From Erysipelotrichaceae bacterium (lineage in GTDB: Bacteria > Bacillota_I > Bacilli_A > Erysipelotrichales > Erysipelotrichaceae), in contig DOUE01000037.1 in the NCBI GenBank assembly GCA_003520745.1, positions 16,893 to 32,570 on the forward strand: DNA of 15,678 nt, given 5' to 3'. The notes under the pieces were generated by a model. It worked only from the letters and a program-made list of their open reading frames with translations. It did no database searches and was not told the DNA's origin. The position numbers and the translations under genes are program-made. Shown piece by piece: positions 6,873 to 12,205 of this stretch. Numbering within the stretch: the stretch's first letter is position 1; each line of letters begins with the position of its first letter.

Positions 6873-7874
6873 ATGGAACTCTTTCTCTGGTTTAACGATG
6901 TTTTTCTGAAAATGAATTGGTTGAAAGAGGGGATCGAAGCGATCGCCGCCCGACTCGGGTTGGATCCGTTGGATCAAATCGGCGCCAGCCTCGTCTTCTT
7001 TCTTTACGATACGATCAAGATTTTCATCCTCTTGTGCGTCCTGATCTTCATCGTCTCCTATATCCAGAGTTATTTCCCGCCGGAAAGGACCCGCAAAATC
7101 CTGGGTCGCTTCAAAGGGATCGGCGCCAACATCCTGGCGGCGCTTCTGGGGACGATCACCCCGTTTTGTAGCTGCTCCTCGATCCCGCTTTTCATCGGAT
7201 TCACCAGCGCCGGACTTTCGATCGGGATGACCTTCTCTTTCCTGATTTCATCCCCCTTGGTCGATCTGGCCTCGGTCCTACTTTTAGTCAGTGTGTTCAA
7301 TGGAAAGATCGCCTTGGCCTATGTCGTCGTCGGCTTGGTGTTGGCCGTTCTCGGCGGGACGTTCCTGTCGAAGTTGAAGATGGAAGACCAGATCGAAGCC
7401 TTCGTCTTCAAAACCCCGCTGATGGAACTGGACGACGTCGTCCTCACGCGTAAAGAACGCATCGATTTCGCCATTACCCAAGTCAAGGAAATCTTCCATA
7501 AAGTCTGGCCGTACGTGTTGATCGGCGTCGGGATCGGCGCACTGATCCACAACTGGATCCCCGAATCCTGGATCTTGGCCCTCTTGGGTCAGGACAAATG
7601 GTACTCCGTTCCCTTGGCGACATTGGTGGGCATCCCGATGTACGCCGACATCTTCGGTACTTTGCCGATCGCCGAAGCGTTGGTCGCGAAAGGCGTGGGC
7701 ATCGGAACGGTCCTCTCCTTCATGATGGCGGTCACCGCCCTCTCCGTCCCCAGCATCGTGATGTTGAAGAACGTCATCAAACCCAAACTGCTCGGCATGT
7801 TCGTCCTGTATGTTTCGATGGGCATCATGCTGATCGGATTCCTGCTCAATGCATTCCAAAGCGTACTCATTTAA
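6873..7874 (+). CDS. DUF318/ArsP-type membrane permease
   Basis: A 333-residue polytopic inner-membrane protein of the DUF318 (YraQ/ArsP) permease family, with about eight hydrophobic segments in two halves. The family signature TPFCSCSSIPLFIGF is present with Cys99 and Cys101 in the first half. The second half has the matching GIPMYADIFGTLPIAEAL and the polar loop between them (residues about 175-205). Characterised members export trivalent organoarsenicals such as methylarsenite, and the paired cysteines are thought to handle the ligand. The GGAGGT site at 6864-6869 supports the ATG. The next gene is a tiny CPNC thioredoxin and the previous one an ArsR regulator, a common arrangement for this family. 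Substrate assignment to arsenicals is inference from context; the family assignment is firm. Confidence 0.88.
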   Translation: MELFLWFNDVFLKMNWLKEGIEAIAARLGLDPLDQIGASLVFFLYDTIKIFILLCVLIFIVSYIQSYFPPERTRKILGRFKGIGANILAALLGTITPFCSCSSIPLFIGFTSAGLSIGMTFSFLISSPLVDLASVLLLVSVFNGKIALAYVVVGLVLAVLGGTFLSKLKMEDQIEAFVFKTPLMELDDVVLTRKERIDFAITQVKEIFHKVWPYVLIGVGIGALIHNWIPESWILALLGQDKWYSVPLATLVGIPMYADIFGTLPIAEALVAKGVGIGTVLSFMMAVTALSVPSIVMLKNVIKPKLLGMFVLYVSMGIMLIGFLLNAFQSVLI

Positions 7875-7900
7875 CCGGAAGAACCGGTGGAGGAAGAAAC

Positions 7901-8131
7901 ATGATTTTGAAAATCCTGGGCAAAGGTTGCCCCAACTGCCAACGTTTGGAAGCCAACGTCCGCGAAGCCGCGAATAATCTCGGATTGGAAGCGACGATCG
8001 AAAAAGTGACCGATGTGAAGACCATCGTCGGCTACGGCGTCATGAGTACGCCCGCCCTGGTCAAAGACGAAAAAGTCGTCTCCTACGGACGCGTCCTTTC
8101 CGTCAAAGAAGCCGAAAACCTTTTAAAATAG
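7901..8131 (+). CDS. Mini-thioredoxin (redox-active disulfide protein 2 family)
   Basis: A 76-residue thioredoxin-fold protein with a CPNC active site at residues 10-13 (LGKGCPNCQRLE) and the cis-Pro loop VMSTPALVKDEKVVSYGR. Its length and the missing N-terminal strand fit the small thioredoxin/glutaredoxin-like family often called redox-active disulfide protein 2, which frequently sits beside DUF318 permeases. It probably reduces or passes a thiol-bound ligand or a disulfide connected with the permease; this role is inference. GGAGG at 7889-7893 lies 7 bases before the ATG. The 26-base gap to the permease contains a CCGG-AAGAA-CCGG repeat of unknown meaning. No terminator is seen after the gene. 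Confidence 0.88.
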   Translation: MILKILGKGCPNCQRLEANVREAANNLGLEATIEKVTDVKTIVGYGVMSTPALVKDEKVVSYGRVLSVKEAENLLK

Positions 8132-8147
8132 CACTTTCTTGATGTCT

Positions 8148-8168
8148 TCGCCACAATTTCGTAACAAA
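8148..8168 (+). promoter_or_regulatory. Conserved 21-bp box, copy 1 (upstream of first SHOCT gene)
   Basis: Starts TCGCCACA and ends ACAAA; 17-18 of 21 bases are identical to the copy at 8539-8559. Read on the opposite strand it holds TGTTAC-N5-TGTGGC, a direct repeat with 11-bp period as bound by OmpR-type response regulators. It ends 7 bases before the predicted -10 element, covering the place of the -35 hexamer, for which no TTGACA-like sequence exists. Confidence 0.55.
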
Positions 8169-8175
8169 CTTTCCT

Positions 8176-8181
8176 TACAAT
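8176..8181 (+). promoter_or_regulatory. -10 element of the first SHOCT gene
   Basis: TACAAT, five of six consensus bases, about 40 bases before the ATG. An inverted repeat TCAAG-GTCA-CTTGA (8189-8202) follows in the leader. Confidence 0.5.
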
Positions 8182-8223
8182 GGGTTCATCAAGGTCACTT
8201 GAGATCGAAAGAAGGAAACCCCT

Positions 8224-8502
8224 ATGTTCTTACTTAACGTATTCTCCGCCCGCTTCGTCGGCCGTTTCTGGATGGTTCAGAGATTCGGTTGGCTCGGCGT
8301 ACTCCTCCATGTCTTGTTTTGGGTCGCAGTCATCAGTCTGATCATCCACCTTGTCCGCAGATCGCGCCTCAAACGCGCCGTCGCAACCAACCCGGCACCC
8401 AATCTTGGCTCCAACGTCCCCTTGGATGTGGTGAAACAACGCTATGCCAAAGGCGAAATCACCAAGGAACAATACGACCAATTCATATCGGACTTACAAT
8501 AA
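8224..8502 (+). CDS. Small membrane protein with C-terminal SHOCT domain (copy 1)
   Basis: A 92-residue protein. Residues about 22-45 (FGWLGVLLHVLFWVAVISLIIHL) form one membrane helix followed by the positive stop RRSRLKR, so the C-terminus should be cytoplasmic. A flexible linker leads to a SHOCT domain (residues about 67-92: VVKQRYAKGEITKEQYDQF), a short helical module that usually mediates oligomerisation or recruitment. It is the first of three neighbouring paralogues. A GAAGG site precedes the ATG. The gene has its own promoter with the shared 21-bp box and its own terminator. The cellular function of such proteins is not known; stress-related membrane function is a guess from the regulated promoter. 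Confidence 0.8.
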   Translation: MFLLNVFSARFVGRFWMVQRFGWLGVLLHVLFWVAVISLIIHLVRRSRLKRAVATNPAPNLGSNVPLDVVKQRYAKGEITKEQYDQFISDLQ

Positions 8503-8523
8503 CGGGCTTCCCGTTATTTTTTT
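8499..8523 (+). terminator. Rho-independent terminator after the first SHOCT gene
   Basis: ATAACGGG (8499-8506) pairs with CCCGTTAT (8510-8517) around a CTT loop and is followed by T residues to 8523. The stop codon lies in the left arm. Confidence 0.85.
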
Positions 8524-8538
8524 CGATTCGAATGTGCA

Positions 8539-8559
8539 TCGCCACACTTTTGTCACAAA
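8539..8559 (+). promoter_or_regulatory. Conserved 21-bp box, copy 2 (upstream of second SHOCT gene)
   Basis: Same box as at 8148-8168. The opposite strand reads TGTGAC-N5-TGTGGC. It also ends exactly 7 bases before the -10 element (8567). Confidence 0.55.
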
Positions 8560-8566
8560 GATAGGC

Positions 8567-8572
8567 TATGAT
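8567..8572 (+). promoter_or_regulatory. -10 element of the second SHOCT transcription unit
   Basis: TATGAT, five of six consensus bases, 41 bases before the ATG at 8614. The leader has two CCGGAAG direct repeats 10 bases apart (8582 and 8592). Confidence 0.5.
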
Positions 8573-8613
8573 TGATTTGTACCGGAAGGATCCGGAAGAA
8601 AGAAGGGTTGTCT

Positions 8614-8900
8614 ATGATGAATTTCAACGCTGATCGCATTCGCGATGGTTGGTGGGGCGTCGACCGTTTCTCACGCATGGGATGGTTTGGCGAATATGCT
8701 TGGTTGATGCCGGTCTTGATGATTCTGTTTTTACGCTTGTCATCGGTTTGATCGTTTACTTCGTCCGTCGTTCGCATAAGAACGCACCGACGATCGCACC
8801 TGTCGAAAACAAAGCGCTTCGCATCGTGAAAGAACGCTATGCGAAAGGCGAGATCACAAAAGAAGAATTCGATCGTCTGATCAACGATCTGAAAGACTAA
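8614..8900 (+). pseudogene. SHOCT-domain small membrane protein (copy 2), frameshifted at a T5 run
   Basis: Reading from the ATG at 8614 (or 8617) gives an N-terminus ending in RFSRMGWFGEYAWLMPVLMILF, which then stops at TGA 8752-8754. The continuation of the membrane helix (FTLVIGLIVYFVRRSHK) and the SHOCT domain (IVKERYAKGEITKEEFDRL) are in the -1 frame. The two pieces join at the TTTTT run at 8728-8732. With one more T the product would be a normal 95-residue protein aligned over its whole length with copy 1 (RFGWLGV…VISLIIHLVRRS). So it is a one-base deletion, a sequencing error, or, less likely, programmed -1 slippage at GTTTTTA. A start at ATG 8649 in the second frame would give a non-homologous N-terminus and lacks a ribosome site. 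An AGAAGG site precedes 8614. Confidence 0.75.
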
Positions 8901-8913
8901 GGAGGAAAACACC

Positions 8914-9096
8914 ATGATGTGGATCCCTATCCTTTTAGTGATTTGGTGGATCTGGGACCGCGACCGCCGTACAAACGGTAGTTTCCCGGTTTCACCCACT
9001 CGCAAAGACCCGCTGCAGATCGTCAAAGAACGCTATGCTCGCGGCGAAATCACCAAAGAGCAATACGACCAACTTAAACAAGACCTGCAAGACTAA
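8914..9096 (+). CDS. Minimal membrane-SHOCT protein (copy 3)
   Basis: A 60-residue protein made of a very short hydrophobic N-terminus (MMWIPILLVIWWIWDRDRR), a short linker, and a SHOCT domain (QIVKERYARGEITKEQYDQL) that covers the C-terminal half. The SHOCT part is close to copies 1 and 2. The helix of about 13 residues is short for a full membrane span and may lie in the interface. AAGGAGG starts inside the stop region of copy 2 and lies at a good distance from the ATG, so the two genes form one transcript. A strong terminator follows. Confidence 0.8.
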   Translation: MMWIPILLVIWWIWDRDRRTNGSFPVSPTRKDPLQIVKERYARGEITKEQYDQLKQDLQD

Positions 9097-9106
9097 AGAC
9101 TTGAAC

Positions 9107-9135
9107 ATCCGCAAGAGAAATCTTGCGGATTTTTT
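9107..9135 (+). terminator. Strong rho-independent terminator after the SHOCT genes
   Basis: A perfect 10-bp stem, ATCCGCAAGA (9107-9116) with TCTTGCGGAT (9121-9130), a GAAA loop and five T residues. It marks the left limit of the AT-rich islet. Confidence 0.92.
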
Positions 9136-9145
9136 CGATCCTTTG

Positions 9146-9175
9146 TTGACCGACATCAAAAAACTGGGTTATGAT
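9146..9175 (+). promoter_or_regulatory. Promoter at the left edge of the AT-rich islet
   Basis: TTGACC (9146-9151) and TATGAT (9170-9175) are spaced by 18 bp, a good sigma-A type promoter. It is followed at 9198-9207 by the perfect palindrome TCGATATCGA, a possible operator. A leader of roughly 80 bases precedes the ATG at 9262. Confidence 0.6.
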
Positions 9176-9197
9176 GAAACAAACATATCGTGAAGTT

Positions 9198-9207
9198 TCG
9201 ATATCGA
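9198..9207. promoter_or_regulatory. TCGATATCGA palindrome downstream of promoter
   Basis: A 10-base perfect palindrome about 16-20 bases after the predicted start point. It contains the same TCGATAT core as the repeats before the ArsR-family gene, which may be chance or cross-regulation. Confidence 0.35.
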
Positions 9208-9261
9208 TCAAGTACATAAATCAACAAAATAGCGATGATCATATGGGCAAAAGGGGGAAAT

Positions 9262-9735
9262 ATGAGAGTAAAATGTGTTGCAAACAAACTGACAAGAAAA
9301 GGTTTTTTAGAAACACTCATTAAACCGGGTGGTCAAAAAAGTGCTCTTGATGATGACTTTTACGTAATCATAGATAATCAAGTTGTTATCGACAATGAGA
9401 CTGATGGGTACGATCTAGCAGTTGATAAAGTCTATGATTGTTATGGTGTAATGTACTTCAAAAACGAAGTAAGATTTCTCATCGTTAATGAGTCATATTT
9501 TACGCCGAAATGGTTCCCAAGTGATTTGTTTGACATCGTCGATTCAAGTTTACCCTACAATTGGCACTGCAACTCATTCAATTCTGATTCGATTAACGGA
9601 TGGATGCTTGGTTATAAAGAACTTGTGGAGGACTATACTTATCTTCTAGACCTCATTCAAGAAATCCCTTATGCCATTACCATTTTTAATAACATGAAAG
9701 AGAATCTAGAATACGTATACATAATCGAAAAGTAG
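9262..9735 (+). CDS. Hypothetical cytoplasmic protein, possible immunity-type
   Basis: A 157-residue soluble acidic protein with no signal or membrane segment. I start it at the ATG at 9262 because a purine-rich AGGGGG site lies just before it; an in-frame ATG at 9235 lacks one. The middle part (VDKVYDCYGVMYFKNEVRFLIVNES, then WFPSDLFDIVDSSLP) resembles small uncharacterised Bacillota proteins with the pattern KVYxVxx…W(Y/F)P..LFEIVD. The resemblance is from memory and weak. Codon use is clearly more AT-rich than in the genes on both sides, suggesting acquisition by transfer. Such small acidic orphan proteins are often toxin immunity proteins, but no toxin gene is present here. Function unknown. 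Confidence 0.65.
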   Translation: MRVKCVANKLTRKGFLETLIKPGGQKSALDDDFYVIIDNQVVIDNETDGYDLAVDKVYDCYGVMYFKNEVRFLIVNESYFTPKWFPSDLFDIVDSSLPYNWHCNSFNSDSINGWMLGYKELVEDYTYLLDLIQEIPYAITIFNNMKENLEYVYIIEK

Positions 9736-9790
9736 GATTAGACTCTTGTAAATAAAAGCACCATTCTATGTTGAAATCATGAGGAAGGAG

Positions 9791-10162
9791 ATGAAATTTT
9801 TGAAACGTATAAAACTCATGATAATCATCCTTTTCTCGATGATTGCATTTGCCGGGTGTGACGCTAGCTTAAAATACAATAAGATCGAAATCTTGAAATA
9901 TCCCTCTAAACTGAAATACTATATTGGAATAGATCACGAACTTGATCTGAGTGATGGGGAAATAAAGCTGACTACGATTTCTAAACACTTCGATATTGTT
10001 AATATCGTTCCATTTGATACTGATGGAAATGGAGAGTTTGAAATTGAACATACAATCGATTTCTCCATAGAAGGCAATTGTGTTGTTGAGATCTGCAGAG
10101 CGCCTGATTTATGTGTGTCATTAACAATCCAGGTCATTAACTCAAAACCATCTCCAGAATAG
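9791..10162 (+). CDS. Small lipoprotein, possible bacterial Ig-like domain
   Basis: The product has a lipoprotein signal: a basic start (KFLKRIKL), a hydrophobic core (MIIILFSMIAF) and the lipobox IAFAGC, so it is probably anchored outside the membrane at Cys. The mature part of about 100 residues (KIEILKYPSKLKYYIGIDHELDL, ending LTIQVI) has the spacing of the bacterial Ig-like Big_3 type, though divergent. Three starts are possible: ATG 9779, ATG 9791 (AGGA 5 bases upstream) and TTG 9800 (AAGGAG 9 bases upstream). I chose 9791, giving 123 residues. AT-rich like its neighbours. The two cysteines near VEICRAPDLCVS could form a disulfide outside the cell. Confidence 0.65.
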   Translation: MKFLKRIKLMIIILFSMIAFAGCDASLKYNKIEILKYPSKLKYYIGIDHELDLSDGEIKLTTISKHFDIVNIVPFDTDGNGEFEIEHTIDFSIEGNCVVEICRAPDLCVSLTIQVINSKPSPE

Positions 10163-10278
10163 AAGAGAAACATACATTGCATTATGTTAAGTGTTTTGAT
10201 TACTCGAAGATTCTATGACGCTCGATAAAGATTCCATTTAATTATCGATTCATAATATGAAAGGAAGAATTGTACGAA

Positions 10279-10752
10279 ATGGAAAAGAACGAATTTAAAA
10301 GTCTCTGCAAGAAAATGTTTTATAAATATGGACTTGTGAAAATAAAGAATGGCTACTTCCTGGAAAATGAGGATTATGTACTGTCGATCTTCTTTCAATC
10401 TAGTTATGCGGCGACATATTATGTAAATTTTTGTTTTTCGGTCAAAGGATATAATAAAAATCTGCCGAATTTAGAAGAAGTTTGGGATACAGATTTTAGT
10501 CACAGGATTATGTTTCCAGCGATAGATGGTGACAAGCGGTATTTATCGGGACTGTTCGAATATGGTAAATTTACAGTTGAAGAAACTGAGCCGTACTTTG
10601 ATGTCGCATTTAATGAATGGATACTCCCGATTTTCAGGGAAGGGAAAAAGAATGCACTAAAAAATATTCGGAAATTTTTCGGACCACCTGAGAATATTCT
10701 GTATGTAAGAAAAGGGTTGTATGAATATTTGCTTAAGGAAGCGGCGATGTAA
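10279..10752 (+). CDS. Hypothetical protein, DUF4304-like
   Basis: A 157-residue soluble protein. The order KKMFYKYGLVKIKNGYFL, then LSIFFQSSYAATYYVNFCFSV, recalls the DUF4304 pattern (GFKKKGxxF…iQxSxxxxxFxiNlxv). This is from memory, so the assignment is tentative. DUF4304 proteins occur among putative immunity proteins of polymorphic toxins. The start is uncertain: ATG 10279 is 13 bases from AAGGA, while TTG 10270 is only 4 bases away. The gene is AT-rich and ends the islet. A CATAAT sequence at 10251-10256 could be a weak -10 element, without a clear -35. Confidence 0.6.
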   Translation: MEKNEFKSLCKKMFYKYGLVKIKNGYFLENEDYVLSIFFQSSYAATYYVNFCFSVKGYNKNLPNLEEVWDTDFSHRIMFPAIDGDKRYLSGLFEYGKFTVEETEPYFDVAFNEWILPIFREGKKNALKNIRKFFGPPENILYVRKGLYEYLLKEAAM

Positions 10753-10924
10753 AGTTTTAATCTAGGCAATGAAAGTGAATTACATAATAAACATATATAT
10801 CAGCATAAGTCGAAATGCTAAAACATATAGCGAGTATTTCTCGAAAAGTTCAATCGACAATCATCAAGTTAGTATGATATTCCTTTGATAAAGAGGTAGA
10901 ATAGATGTTTGAAGGAGATTGGAT

Positions 10925-12118
10925 ATGAAAAAGAGAAAACTGAAGCCCTGGGTCGTCATCGCCGGAATACTGATGGTGCTGATCCTCTCCTTGGATCGAA
11001 TCGAAGTGTTCATCAAGGAAAACACGATCCCGAATTATCGGGAACTCAATAAAATCGGATATAACGACGATCAGATCGAAATCATCAACGAACACGGGTT
11101 GGAAGAATTGTCCGAGATCCTGGTGGAGGAATACCAGGAAGACATCGTCGAGATCCTGACCGTTCCGCATTATGCGACACTGAAAGGGATCGGGTATTCT
11201 AAGACGGATCTGGAAACGATCCTGCTTGCGGATGAATCAATCCTCGCGAAACTAGAAGGGTATGCGTTCTTGAATCAATGGAAAACCTATCTGGCCGAAC
11301 CGATGTATCGTTTGATTCTGGATACGGGATATAGCGAAGCGGCGGCGGATGTATTGCTTGGGTTAAGCGATGAAACGATAAAAGATATCGTGTCGCATGG
11401 ATATGATGCGAAGTACGAAGGATTGGTGACGTCCGAATTGACGATCCTTGGCGATCTTCCGACCTATTTGACCTATTGGAAAAAAGTGCCGAGTGCGACC
11501 TTGCGCGTCGTACAAGAGCGGGTCAACACGGAAACCGACCGCTCCTATTATACCGGGATTACGGCCTCGGAAACCTCGAAGGGGAATCTGATCCTCGTCA
11601 ACAAGTACTTCAACCTGTCGTCGCAATTCGTCCCCAGCGCGTTGACGACGATCACGGTCTGCGGGAAAGCGGTGATGACCAAGGAAGCCGCCCTGGCGCT
11701 CAGCATGATGTGTCAGGCGATGATCGCGGATGGGTTGCATCCCAAGGTCACCTCGTCCTATCGCAGCTATGCGACGCAGAATACGCTCTATAACCGCTAT
11801 GTGGCAAACGACGGGAAAGCGGAGGCGGATACCTATTCCGCCCGTCCCGGGCATTCCGAGCATCAGACCGGCCTGGCGGTCGACATCATCACGTCGACCT
11901 CGTCGTTGTCCACCTTCAAGAACACCAAAGAATATCAATGGCTGATGGAAAACGCGGAAGACTACGGATTCATCCTACGCTATGCCGAAAGCAAACAAAC
12001 GATCACTGGTTACATCAGCGAACCCTGGCACTGGCGCTATGTCGGGATCGAAACCGCGAAAGACTTCAATACCAAGAACATGACGTTTGACGAATACTAT
12101 CGGATTTATCTTCAATAA
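10925..12118 (+). CDS. Membrane-anchored VanY-type D,D/L,D-carboxypeptidase
   Basis: A 397-residue zinc peptidase of the VanY/M15B family, which trims peptidoglycan stem peptides outside the membrane. Residues 8-24 form an uncleaved-looking N-terminal membrane anchor (PWVVIAGILMVLILSL). Then come three 45-residue repeats (units starting at Tyr38, Tyr83 and Tyr128, each with GY seven residues later). The catalytic domain runs from about residue 200 to the end: SSYRSYATQNTLYNRY, the zinc ligands His313 and Asp320 in RPGHSEHQTGLAVDI, the catalytic Glu366 and third ligand His369 in EPWHWRYVG. GAAGGAG at 10911-10917 supports ATG 10925; the in-frame TTG at 10919 is too close to it. A possible -10 TATGAT is at 10873-10878. 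The gene returns to host-like GC content. Confidence 0.9.
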   Translation: MKKRKLKPWVVIAGILMVLILSLDRIEVFIKENTIPNYRELNKIGYNDDQIEIINEHGLEELSEILVEEYQEDIVEILTVPHYATLKGIGYSKTDLETILLADESILAKLEGYAFLNQWKTYLAEPMYRLILDTGYSEAAADVLLGLSDETIKDIVSHGYDAKYEGLVTSELTILGDLPTYLTYWKKVPSATLRVVQERVNTETDRSYYTGITASETSKGNLILVNKYFNLSSQFVPSALTTITVCGKAVMTKEAALALSMMCQAMIADGLHPKVTSSYRSYATQNTLYNRYVANDGKAEADTYSARPGHSEHQTGLAVDIITSTSSLSTFKNTKEYQWLMENAEDYGFILRYAESKQTITGYISEPWHWRYVGIETAKDFNTKNMTFDEYYRIYLQ

Positions 12119-12127
12119 CACCAACCC

Positions 12128-12160
12128 AAAATTGCACAAACATTGTGCAATTTTCTTTCT
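12128..12160 (+). terminator. Terminator of the VanY-type gene, possibly also an operator
   Basis: AAAATTGCACAA (12128-12139) pairs perfectly with TTGTGCAATTTT (12143-12154) around an ACA loop and is followed by a T-rich tail. The core TTGCACA…TGTGCAA also resembles the palindromes bound by MtlR-type PRD activators. It lies directly upstream of the -35 element of the PRD regulator gene, so it may serve both purposes. Confidence 0.8.
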
Positions 12161-12188
12161 TTGTGGGTAGAATGAAGTTTGATAGAAT
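12161..12188 (+). promoter_or_regulatory. Promoter of the PRD regulator gene
   Basis: TTGTGG (12161-12166) and TAGAAT (12183-12188) with 16-bp spacing, both imperfect. A GAGGTGA ribosome site follows at 12195-12201. The poor -35 directly beside the palindrome fits activator-dependent expression. Confidence 0.45.
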
Positions 12189-12205
12189 GAACACGAGGTG
12201 ATGAG

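Noticed and set aside
7874..7888. ACCGG-AAGAA-CCGGT repeat between permease and thioredoxin genes as terminator
   Set aside because: The stem is only 5 bp and no T run follows; the two genes are most likely co-transcribed.
8649..8900. Independent gene starting at ATG 8649
   Set aside because: Its N-terminal part is out of frame relative to the homologous neighbour and has no ribosome site; the start at 8614 plus a frameshift explains all homology.
8422..9093. CRISPR-like direct repeats
   Set aside because: The repeated DNA is coding for the three SHOCT domains, with irregular spacing and synonymous differences.
10753..10924. Small gene or RNA in the gap before the VanY-type gene
   Set aside because: The AT-rich gap holds only short inverted repeats such as CGAG-TATTT-CTCG and a possible -10 at 10873-10878; no reading frame or known RNA fold could be supported.
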